64,000 bases of DNA. It comes from Cardinalis cardinalis (taxonomy: Eukaryota > Chordata > Aves > Passeriformes > Cardinalidae). The translations under genes and the position numbers were made by a program. The DNA is taken from contig JACDOX010000372.1 in the NCBI GenBank assembly GCA_014549065.1, positions 406,452 through 470,451 on the forward strand. The letters run 5' to 3'. The notes under the pieces are model-generated. The model made no database searches. It saw nothing but the letters and a program-made list of their open reading frames with translations, and had not been told where the DNA came from. Positions 35,213 through 46,500 of the stretch are shown in pieces (the stretch's first letter is position 1; each line of letters opens with the position of its first letter).

Positions 35213-36701
35213 TCACTTCACCTTCTGGAAAACCTGGACGCAGACCTCGTCTTCAGCAGTCATGCGCTGGGAAAGGGGAGGCAAGGGAGGAGTTTAGGTT
35301 GGATCCCCTCCTGCCTCTCCCCAGTTCTGCCAGCCCTCCCGCTGCTGGCTGGAGCCCTTCCAAAGCCCCTGCGGGTCTGGCTGCAGGGCAGGGAAGGGAC
35401 ATCGCCTTTGTGGAGCTGTTTAACTTTTGAGTTTAACTTTTAAACCCTGGAGGCGGATGTTTGTGTGCAGCGGTGGCTGCCCCCCGCAGAGCCGGGGATG
35501 AAGTCTGAGGGAAGGTGGAAGGAAACTGCAGGCCTGGCTCAGAGCCAACAGCACCCACACTGTGTCCCCCCACTCGCTGTGACTGGGATTTTGCAAGCTG
35601 CACCGGACCCCTCCTCACCAGATGCAGCTGGTCTCCCTCCAACCAGTGCCTCCAGCCGCGGTTCCTCTTCTCTCCGAGCTGCTCGCACACCAGCTGATCC
35701 CCCTCCCAGGACACGGTTGTCTGAAGGGAAGGAGAGGGGGAGACATGGTCCTGAGACAAGTGGATCGGGGTGATGCATGTTTCCAGCACTGACACTGGCT
35801 GTTCCTCTCCGACACAAAGTCAAATGCAGTCCCTGATCTGGTGTCTCTCCAGTGGTTCCTTGGGACAGATGGTCTTTGTGGGAGGTGAATGACCCTCTGG
35901 CTTCCAAGTGCAACAACAGAGTTCTGCCAAGTGGCCCGACATTCTATCTTTTCAGGGCTTTGCTCCAGAGGATAATATCCTCCGGATCCCAGAGAACTGG
36001 TTTCTGGCTCTTTGCTGCTCATTCTCTTGGCAGTGAGTGATTTACCCATAGAACCACTTACGCCTGGACCTGCAGGGGCATGCCAGCTCTGGGCTTGGTT
36101 CTCACCTGGGTATTGAGTCAAAAAGCTGAGCAAGTCCCTGAACTCTTTAGCACACCCCAGCCCCCTGTGAAATTGCACCACTTGGCTATCTCACCTGGCA
36201 CTTGCGTCCATCCACNGGTCCCAGGTCTTCCTCAAACTGGACTCCCAGGTCGAAATCCATAACATAGTCCCGCAGGGAGGTGATGGTGCGGATGACCATG
36301 TGATCTCCCGTGTGGATAATCTCTTTGTCCGGCTTCAGTAGGCAGACCAGCTTTCGCAGGACCACGTTGATATCTAGAGGATGAGAAAGAGGGGAAATGT
36401 GTGGACAACCTGGGTCCCTCCTCCAGTAGAGCTCCTCCACTCTTTTAGCCAAGGAGCATCAGCCATAGTACCTCTTTTCCTCTCCTACCACAGCGCAAAA
36501 GTGATGGTAGGAGACAGAAGGGCCAGAAGGTTCCCAATTCCCTTTCTCTTTCCCCTTTCNGACTCTTAACTTTTTGGAGATACGGAACTAAAGGGGAGGA
36601 GGGAGCATGATGAGGAGGGGAGCGTTACCTAAAGCCCGCAGGTAATTGTCCATGTTCTCTTGGGAGACGAAGCGGTAATAGCCGGTGAGGTTGGGAGGCA
36701 T
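35213..36701 (-). CDS. RBP5: Cellular retinol-binding protein 5 (CRBP III type)
   Basis: This is a small cytosolic retinoid carrier of the fatty-acid-binding-protein fold. Minus-strand exons are 36701-36629, 36373-36195, 35720-35619 and 35266-35213. They have consistent phases and total 135 codons, the same length as human RBP5, with the four-exon layout usual for the family. The protein opens MPPNLTGYYRFVSQENMDNY, and carries DGRKCQ at the end of exon 2 and NRGWRHWLEG in exon 3. Residue 109 is His where CRBP1 and CRBP2 have the retinol-contacting Gln; from memory, human RBP5 also has His there. It ends VCVQVFQKVK before TGA. One N falls in exon 2. Its start faces CLSTN3 across a shared CpG island, as in mammals. 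RBP7 is the main alternative, but sequence and neighbours favour RBP5. Confidence 0.94.
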
Positions 36702-37345
36702 GCCGGGGCAGAGGGACGCGGCGGCCGGTGCGGAGGAAAGAGCGCAAGCAGCCGGGCAGCAGCGGAGCCGGGACCAGGCTGGCTCTCCGGGCGGGCCGGC
36801 GGCTGTCCCGCGGTGCGGAGCGGCCCGGTCCCCGCGCCCCCCGCCGCAGTAAGAGTCCCCGCGCCGGGGGGCGCGGAAAGGGCCGGGACGGCCCCTGCTC
36901 CAGCATCTCCGCCTCGTCTGGGCAGGACGTAGGGACGGCGGGTTACCTCCTCACCCTCCGCCCTCCTCGGGGGCTGCTCCTATTAAACTCTGGACTTCCA
37001 ACCAGCGGCAAGGAGCCCTTCCTCTCCGGCCCTTCCACACACCGTGGAGCCGGTGGCTGCGAGCTTCGTCGGAGCAGTGCCCCGGCCTGCGCTCCCCACG
37101 GTGCGGACACCNCGTCGAGGAGAGGCGGCGGCAGGCTGGCAGCTCCGCCCCGCCCAGCCCGAGCCGGGGCTCCGGGTGCGCTCTGCAGCCCCTCGACCCC
37201 GCATGGCCCCCGATCTCCACGCCCTCCTCGTCCCGGTGTCGAAGCTTCCCCCCTCCCCGGGCAGGCGCCCGCACCCATCCCCGCGCTCCGCGGACAGCCT
37301 GGCCCGCAGTGGGGAGGCGAGGAGCGGCCGGCGCGCCCCGCCTGC

Positions 37346-37398
37346 ATCCCGGTCCCGCATCCCGGTCCCGCATCCCGGTCCCGCATCCCGGTCCCGCG
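37346..37398. repeat. 13-base GC-rich tandem repeat, four copies
   Basis: GCATCCCGGTCCC is repeated four times with almost no variation, within the RBP5/CLSTN3 promoter island, about 190 bases upstream of the CLSTN3 start codon. Confidence 0.95.
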
Positions 37399-37422
37399 GC
37401 ACCTGGCGCGGCGGCCGCGCGC

Positions 37423-37454
37423 ATTGGCTGCGCCCCCCGCCGCCCGTGACGTCA
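37423..37454 (+). promoter_or_regulatory. Inverted CCAAT box and full CRE upstream of CLSTN3
   Basis: ATTGG (37423-37427, reverse of CCAAT) is followed 19 bases on by the palindrome TGACGTCA (37447-37454), a consensus CREB/ATF site. Both are 130-160 bases upstream of the CLSTN3 ATG, a typical core-promoter position. Confidence 0.6.
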
Positions 37455-37584
37455 TGCTGCAGTGCGGGGCGGGGCCGGGCGGGGCGCGGAGCCGCTGCCG
37501 GAGGTGCCGCCGTCCCTGCGCGCCGCCGCCGCGCGAGCGAGGGCGTGGGTCCTGCCGGGACCCGCCGCCACCGCCGCCGCCGCG

Positions 37585-40500
37585 ATGGGCGACCCTCGGC
37601 CCCGCGCCGCCGTCCTCCTCCCTCTGCTCTGCCTCTGCGCCGCGCTGCCCGGCAGCTCCTCCAACAAAGGTGAGCGGCGGAGCGCCGCGGGCACGGTCCC
37701 GGGCGGCGGCGGGCGCTCCGCTGGGACCCACCGGCAGCCCCCGCGGAGGGGCTCTGGAGGGACACGCCGGCCGCGGCTCGTCCATCCGCCCCCGCGGTGA
37801 CGGTGCGGCTCCGCGCTGCCCGCCGCCTTCGCCCGGCACGTTTTTGTCGGGGCATCTCCGCGGTCCCCGGCGGCCCCGGCTTTCTTCGCCCCTTCGGGCG
37901 CTCTCGTGCCATCCCATCTCCATTCTCTACTTTGTCCATCTGTCATCCTACCACCGCTTTTTTTCTCAATTCTTTCGTCTCCTGGCGCTAACCCTCGCGT
38001 TTTCCCCTTTTCCACCCACTTGTCTTGCTTTTGTTTAGTTATCACTGGGTGGATTTAGATTCCCAACCCTTCCCTAGCATGCTGAAAAAGAATATGTTGT
38101 TTCTCCACAGACCCCTGCAGTTCATAAAACACATTCCCCTGCTCCATCTTCCAGTCCTAGTTCATCCATCTACAATCTCTCAATAGGAACTGTTNATGCA
38201 TAGTTATGCGTTAGCAATGCAGGTTGATTTTATGTATTTCATGAGATAAAGATGAAAGACCCCCAAACCACCCCAGTGCTACAGCTGTAACCTTCTGAAT
38301 GCAGATGTTCTTTGAGCACACAGAGTGATGGAGAAAGGTGTAGGTTTCTGGTAGAGACAAGCCTGAGAGATTCATCCAAGGGCAGTCAGCGTGTTGGTAA
38401 TCTGACAGGGTGGGAAAATCTGTAAACATTTGAGGGACTCTGGGCTCATCGGNGAATGTGACACCTTCGGGTGCTTTCCGTGCCTTGGAAGAGTCAGGGC
38501 TATGGGGCGGGTGTGCCGCAGAGCTGTGTGCACCCTGACATTGGCAGGGGCATTTATTTGTTCTGCTCTGCTTCCATGGGGCTCGGTGGCAAGGAAAGGC
38601 CCCTCACGCTCTGGATTCTCCCTCTCCTTTGTGAATTTGCACTTGGAAACACCTACCCACCTTTGACAAATTATATTAGATTGACGGGAGCTTTCTTGAA
38701 GCTGGTAGGAGTCTGTATCCTGGTAGGAGTCTGTATCCTAAAAATATTCCTAAAATGTTTTTCTATTCTCCAACAACTCATTTCCTGAGAAATCAGATTG
38801 GTGACCCCCAAGTTGCAGGTGGATGCAGCAAAGGATTTATCTCTGTACCATCAGCTTGTTACCCCAGCAACAGGGCACATTTGGCATTTATAGCTCTGGA
38901 TCCCCACCTCGGTGGTGTGGCGCATGGATAGAGCCGGAGCAGAATGGAATCCGGTGGGGACAATGGGCGGGCAGGGGGAGCCGCGGGCACTTGCACACAG
39001 GGAGGATTCCACCTGCATACTGAGCAGGATGGATGTTGCTCTGGATTTCCTACGCAATGCTTTATAATCTCAGTCGATACGGTGGTGGAGAAGTGCCAAC
39101 CCACGCTCTTCGCTGCCACTCCAGGCTGGTTCTGCCCGCTCTGCCCTGCTGGGACATCCCCTNGCTGACCTGTCACCCTGCCTGCTGCCCCCTCAGCCAC
39201 CCCTGGCAGCCCCCCCTGGCCCCGCAGTGCACAAGTGCTTGGTTGCACAGGATGCTGCCCCTTTTGAGCCAACACATGAGGCCATGCCAGTATGGCCTTT
39301 CAGAGGACACTGTGCTGCAGAGGATGGATTCAACATATTGGAAGTAGTGCCCTTGAGGGGAATGGCTCTGTATCCTACTCCCCACCAGCTCTGAGCCATG
39401 CTGTGCTCAAAGTGTTGCTGGGTTGTAATAAATCTTGGTCTCCAGGGGGTGGGAGAGTGGGGGATTATCTGGGAATGGGGGTTGTAACTAGGCCATGTAA
39501 TATAATCTCTGAGGCCCATTTGGCAGGGAGTGGGCATGGGGGAGGGGTTTGTAATTTATAATGATTTTTTTTCCTCTCTCCCCTCCGATCCCCTCCCCTT
39601 CCCTCCCCCCCACCCCTTTATTTCTCCCTTTCCCTGCCCCGGAGCCTGTGTGATAAAGATTAATTTGCTATTTCTGGGCCTGTGACATTTTTCAGAGCCT
39701 CCTGCTGGCTGCTGCCTCCATGCCAAGCCTGGCTGGGCTCCAGCCAACGGGATTAGCAAGGAGGGCCCAAAGGAATATGGTGCTCACCATGGAGTGGGGA
39801 AGGAAAGAGCAAGGGGCTCTCAGAATAGGTTGTTATGTGCATAGGATGGCTGACTGAAGGTGTACCTGGGCATGTCTGTGTAAGTCCTGGGCCTTAGTCT
39901 AGAGGGTGCAAGGCAGAAGTGATAATGGCTGCATTGTCCCCTGAGGATACCCCAAGGGAAGATGTAGGCTGGGTCCTTCCATTATGGCTTCATTGAGCTA
40001 AAGGATTTAGTATTTGGAATCTGTCTCCAGGCTGAGGCTGCTTCCACCTCTTGGCTTCACTTTTTTTTTAGCTGCTCCAGCTTTTCTGGGCACCAAGGTG
40101 TCTCTCCACCTATTTCTAATAAGATTGTAATGAGGACACAAGAAGGAACACATTGTTTCTGAAGAGGTCTCCCATGAGTAGAACTAAATAAAGATAACTT
40201 TTTTCTCTCAGCCTATTTTAGATGTCTTTATTTCTAGAGAAGAAGGTGGCTGTTTCTTGCCAGGGGATGAAATTCTTCTCTTTTCCTACTGAATCTGCAG
40301 TTGGTGGCTAATACATTCCTTCCCCCAAATCTGCCTCAGCAAACAAGCACAAACCATGGATTGAAGCCGAGTATCAGGGCATCGTCATGGAGAATGACAA
40401 CACCGTCCTGCTCAACCCGCCGCTGTTTGCTCTGGACAAGGATGCCCCACTGCGCTATGCAGGTAGGTGGGGAACAGCTCTGGCAAGGTGCAAGGCAGGG

Positions 40501-43500
40501 ACGCACCTATGGAGAGGCAGGGACACAGTGACATTCGTCCCTATACTGGATCTTACCCCTCTTCAGGAAACAATCACCTCCAAACCTTGTTCCAGAGGAG
40601 GTCCCTAGTGAAGTATGGAGGCAATTTGGGCACAGCTTGATTTAGGATGCTGTGAGCTGTTTCCTTAGGGAGAGGAACTGAGGGTGGAGCCAGCGACTTT
40701 TTGACGCAGTTCTGCTATTTCCAAAGATCACATGCACAGTGCTGAGTCTGTGAGCCCTGGAGAAAGCTGGTAGGGCACACTTCCTAGGCAGTGCTACATN
40801 CCCTCACAGTGAGCACAAATCCCTGAACAACAGTCCAGGCTCTCAGTGGTTGTATTCCTAGTGCTTGCTTAGGCCACGCCTGGGGTTTCCTCAAGCGTTC
40901 TTCCTCAGCTTTGGGAGAGTAAGTGTGGTCCCTGGGAGCTGAATTTTAGGGTTTAGGTGACCCTATCTGCAGTTCCCTGCGGTACTCTGCGCATCCTGCG
41001 CGTGTGGGTGGATGAGACATCGAGGATCTTCATGCTCTGGCTATCTGCAGTGTATGGCCTGTTTTGCCTCCCTGAGGGATGCAGAGGAGAAATAAGGTGC
41101 TCCCCCAGGACTGTGTAGCACTAATAAATGTAGCTTGAGCCTTGTAACCTTCAATCTTTCCTGATGCTGGCCAGGACTCCTTGCTGTGGGAGTATTCTCC
41201 AGTAGATGGCAATCTGTACCGTTAATGGCTGTAAGGGATAGCAGGAGGAAATCTTAGGGAGCCAAAAAATGCTCAAAATGAAGGATGATAATGGGGGAGA
41301 ACAGAAAGTGTAAGTTAGAAAGGAAGAAAATATGGGAAAGGAAAGAAAGGGATGTAATGTGCTCTCCTCAGTCCTTTTCTTTCTCCCCTTCCTCTCTGTT
41401 TTTGTGTGTACCAGGTGAAATCTGTGGCTTCAGGATCCATGGGTCAGGGGTACCTTTTGAAGCTGTGATCCTGGACAAAGCTACAGGAGAGGGGCTGATC
41501 CGGGCCAAGGAACCAGTGGATTGTGAAGCGCATAAGGAGCACACATTTACCATCCAGGCCTATGACTGTGGAGAGGGACCTGATGGAGCAAATACCAAAA
41601 AATCACACAAGTAAGTTCATGCAGACATTGCTGCATGCTACAAAATGCGATCTGTGACAAAAATGAAAAGGAAAGTTGCTGTGGGAACGCTTCCTTTAGC
41701 CAGAAGTATTTTTCTCTAGCCATGACATTGTAACTCAACATGCTGAGAAGACCCAAAGAGAAANGTTCACTGACTGTCACATGAGTGAATACAGAAAGGA
41801 GGACTGTTTGACAGCAGCTTCTAAAAGTGGTGTTTTACATAGCTGCATATTGGTAGGAGGTCCAGATTGCATTATTATTACTTTTGCTCTTTCTGAGTGC
41901 TTGGAAACCATTGTCCAAGCACCTGTGTGACGGCATTGCTGCACTGAAATCAAGGTGTCTTTCCTTGTCCTTGCTTTTGACAGCTGGGAATCAGAGTNGT
42001 GCACTTTAAAAGAATGACTTACTCTGAAATTTAGGTGGTGTGTGGCTCATAATCAGCCCATCAGCTCTTACTGACGTCTCTCTGCATCAGGGCCACAGTG
42101 CANGTGCGAGTGAACGACGTGAATGAGTTTGCCCCAGTGTTTGTGGAGAAGCTGTACCGCGTGGCAGTGACCGAGGGAAAGCTGTACGACCGCATCCTGC
42201 GTGTGGAGGCCATCGACGGCGACTGCTCCCCGCAGTACAGCCAGATCTGCTACTATGAGATCCTCACCCCCAATATTCCCTTCCTCATTGACAACGATGG
42301 TAAGAATCCTCACCCACCATGTGCACATCACTCCTGTTCTCCTGCTCTGCTCCTTCTCTGCCAGCCCCATCTGAAGGCAGAGCTGTGCTGTATAAATTTT
42401 CCAGCACTGCTGATCTATCCTGGTGAGAGCAGCAGCATCCATTTTGGGGATGCTATAACTTTTTACAAAGTGACACTGGGCAGAGTGACTCAACTCTTTT
42501 TGGTTGTTTTTGTCATTGATCAAAGATATGAGTGATTTTTAGAAGGAACGTCTTTGAGGAGACTGCCTGTCCTCTACCTTGATCTCTTTGTTTTGCAAAC
42601 CAGGGAACATCGAGAACACGGAGAAGCTGCAGTACAGTGCGGATCGTGTCTACAAATTCACAGTGACAGCCTATGACTGTGGAAAGAAGAGGGCTTCTGA
42701 TGATGCTGAAGTGGAAATCCAGGTGAAACCCACCTGCAAGCCCAGCTGGCAGGGTATGAAACCTCCAAACACATTTATCTCTTCTCTTTACTCTTACTCA
42801 GCTACTACTCAGGCCTGCTCATCACGAATGTTTGTATATACACATATAAATTTGTGTGCCCATATATATGGTTCAGTTCTGGCACCAGCCCATCTCCATC
42901 AGGGGACACAGTAGATGTCTAAGTCTGTTGCAAAGCCACTGGAAAATCGTTCCTTGGATTACTGTGAGCTGTGATGTGTTCGATAAAACTCATAGATTGT
43001 ATTCAGCAAAGATTGTTTTTGGGGCTGCTCTTCTGGAAGATATTTGTCTTTTCCAGTGGTGTTGTGTTCCTGCAGGTTCACCTTAGTCTATTAGAATTAA
43101 GGGGAAATCAACGCAGCTAAACACCTGCTCTGCCTGATAAGAGAGGCTGGCCAACCACAGAGTGATGACACACCGGTATTAGCTGTGGAAGCTGGGACCT
43201 TGGACTCTGTGATTCTAGGAAATCTTCCCATGCATTGATGCCAGCTGTGTAAAGCTGTGTTTCCAATGTAGAAAGGGCCAAAAATTTGGACTAATCCATA
43301 GATGCCACTTGTGTGTNTGCCAGGTGTTCTGGCCCTGTGTCCTTGGCAGATCCTAATCCCTCACTTTCACTCCTTTCCATTAGGCTGGAACAAGAGGATT
43401 GAGTACACCCCTGGTGCAGGCAGCCTGGCGCTCTTCCCCACCATTCACCTGGAGACCTGTGATGAGCCTCTGTGGAACATCCAGGCCACGGTGGAGCTGC

Positions 43501-46500
43501 AGACCAACCATGTGGCCAAGGGCTGTGACCGGGATAACTACTCGGAGAAGTCCCTGCGCAAGCTCTGTGGTGAATTGGTTCTTTCCTGGGCTGAGGGAGG
43601 CTGTGGCACAGCACCCTGCCCCTCACACAGCAGAGGTGCTGGGGAACACATTCCTCACATCTGCTGTGGTCACTGGGGTGGGAGGACACCGAGCTTGTGT
43701 GTTGCACTCAGGGGCAATTGGTGTTCCTGCCCATATCACGTGGAGTTGTGGAATGGTTTGGACTGGAAGGAACCTTAAAGATCCTCTAGTTCCAACATCC
43801 CTACCAGAGACAGGGGCACCTTGCACAAGGCCAGGTTGCTGAGTCTCATCCAGCCTGGCACCGAACACTTCCATGACTTTCTAGTTTTATAGGGGACTAC
43901 CTGTGCTTTCCTTGCTGGGAATCCAAAGATTTCTGTGCATTGTCCCAGTATGCAGAATCTGTGGGACTTCCCTCACCACTGAACAGGAAGTCACCATTCT
44001 TCTCCAGACAGGAGAAGGCCTTTAGGCANCTCCTCATCTCTCTGTGCACTGAGACATTACAGTGAGGTTTCCAGTGCCCACTTAATCTGATCTCCAGTTC
44101 TCAAGCTCCTTATTCTCCCATGCCAAGGTTCCTGACTCCCTCCCTTCTCGGTAGGTGCCGCCTCAGGAGAGATTGACCTGCTGCCAGTGCCTAGCCCCAC
44201 AGCAAACTGGACGGCGCGGCTCTCGGTGCACTACAGCCAGGACAGCAGCCTCATCTACTGGTTCAATGGCAGCCAGGCTGCCCAGGTGCCTGTGGTGAAC
44301 GGACCGAATGGCCACGAGGGGCTGAGTGACCACTTCACCCTGTCCCTGTGGATGAAGCATGCTGTGGTGCCCAGCAAAGGCAGGCGGGAAGAGGAGACCG
44401 TGATCTGCAGTACAGTGCGGAGCGGTGAGACTTCTCCCAGGGTGGTCACACTTCTGCCCACTGCCTCTTAACTCCCCAGAAGGGATTGTCCCTGCAGGGG
44501 TGAATCTCTGCTGTTCCAAAGCAGGACTGGGGCAGGGGTTCCTCCTTAGGAACACAGCTTCTTTAGGTGTCCCTTTTCCTTGGAGCGCTCAAGCCTCCTT
44601 TGAGCACACGGTGCCGAGTGCCAGTGATGCATGGCGGTGTGGGCTTCTGGGTTCTGGCTAGTGGGACTGCTTGGAGTGTGACACGTAATCCCTGTGCTTG
44701 TCCCTGGCAGAGGATGGCTACTCTCACTACTCTCTGGCTGTGCATGGCTGCCGGATTTCTTTCCTCTACTGGCCGTTGCTGGAAAGCGCAAGGCCTGTGA
44801 AATTCCTCTGGAAGCTCGAGCAGGTGAGGAAGGGTTTGCATCCTCCCCACGTCCCTTCTCCTTCTGCCCTTTGCCGATGCCGTGCTCTGCTCTCTGCCAC
44901 AGGTCTGCGATGACGAGTGGCACCACTACGCCCTCAACCTGGAGTTCCCCACGGTGACGCTGTATGTGGATGGCGTCTCCTACGACCCTGCCCTGATCCA
45001 CGACAACGGCCTCATCCACCCGCCGCGGCCCGAGCCTTCCCTCATGATCGGGGCCTGCTGGGCCGGTGAGTGCCCGCTCCCCAGGCTGTGCTCTTCCCAT
45101 ACGGGGAAAAAAGGGGTGGAGGGAGACCCAGGAGAGGGGAGAGAAACACCACCCAGTACTAAATGATGCAAACCACTCTGCAGCCATCTTGCCTGCTTGG
45201 CACCAAAGCTAGTGTGGTTCCTTCCTTCCTCGTGGACCAAGGTAGTAACAGCTCAGGGGAAAGTGCCGCTGGCAGCTTCCTGGACAACAGCCGTAGAATA
45301 CGCAAGCGATAACCTCTGCTCTTTCAGGCAGAAGAGAGCTGAAAATCTTTACCTCATTCAGGCACTGGTGCTTCTATCAAAGCCTTTCACCAGGCAGTCC
45401 TATTTGTGCTGCTGATTGTGTTGATGGGGATTTCTCTGCATTGATGGGGATTTCTCTGTCTTGAGGGTCTATATGAAAAAGTCATAAATCCTTTGGTACA
45501 GGAATTTGGTTGAAAGACAAAAATCAGGTTAGGAACAAAGTTAGGCCACTACTAGATTAAAACGTGTTCTGTGGAGATGCAAGGCTGCACTTCTCAGATC
45601 CTTCAGTTCTCCTGCTAGACTGAAGCAGGACAGAAGTAAAAGAATTTTCCTACTGCTTGCCCTCACTCCAGCGGAAATTTCTAGTAAGGTCAAATCTTTG
45701 CTGTACTGCTGCTTCTCTGAGGTCAGAGATCTTCCCACAGCTCTGTGCTCTCTTGATTGGCGTTTTGCAGACAACCAATATTGATCAGCCTGGGACCCTC
45801 TCCTGAAGCTCTCTGTGTCTCTAAGGGATGTTGAGAACATAGCTGGTTGTGAACATGGCTAATTCCCAGAATAGGTAACATTGGTAAAGGATTGAAAAAC
45901 TGCAAACACTACAGTTTATCCCTTAAGTCAGTTACTTATCCTACAGTGTCACTATCAGCTTCATGAGAGGAACTCTGCCCTCTGTCATCTGTGCTGCCTC
46001 TAGGGCTGAAGGGTGCACTGCTTGGCACAGAGCTGTTCCTGGGGACTGGCCAATACAGGCCCTTGTAGAGATACTTGCCTGACNCTGTAACTACCATCTT
46101 CCAATGCCTTATTGCTTATCCAGATGTTCTCCTTTTGCAGAGGAGAAAACCAAAGAGAAAACCAAAGGAAGCNAGAATGCCACTGATTCTGTGCAAGGTA
46201 GGGAAAAGAAAGAAGATGGATCTCTTCTCCTCTTGACTGTGCATGATTGTCACTTCTTGCATGGTGCCTTCCTCATACAGCTTCCCCAGTCCTGTCCTGC
46301 CACCTCCCTCCACCGTGGGAGTAAACCCCTTATTTGGCAGATTGGTCCTTGATACCTTGGTACCTGTGGAGCATGAAAAGGCTGATGGAAGGACTGCAGC
46401 CTGCTTTGAGAGTTGGAGTATGCTTTTTATGTGGATAAAGAGTACTCATGCCTGATCATTAAAGCTGGTCTCTGAAGAACACAATAGCCATTAGAGACAT

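Larger units (their letters stand above)
36702..37584. promoter_or_regulatory. Shared CpG-island promoter of RBP5 (-) and CLSTN3 (+)
   Basis: The two start codons are 883 bases apart and diverge. The whole interval is GC-rich with abundant CpG, and high GC extends to about 37900 in CLSTN3 intron 1. No TATA box was seen for either gene. Confidence 0.7.

Noticed and set aside
36728..38038. A 436-codon plus-strand frame over the RBP5/CLSTN3 island, and long minus-strand frames opposite it
   Set aside because: Low-complexity R/P/G/A composition from GC-rich DNA. It overlaps the real first exons of RBP5 and CLSTN3 in other frames.
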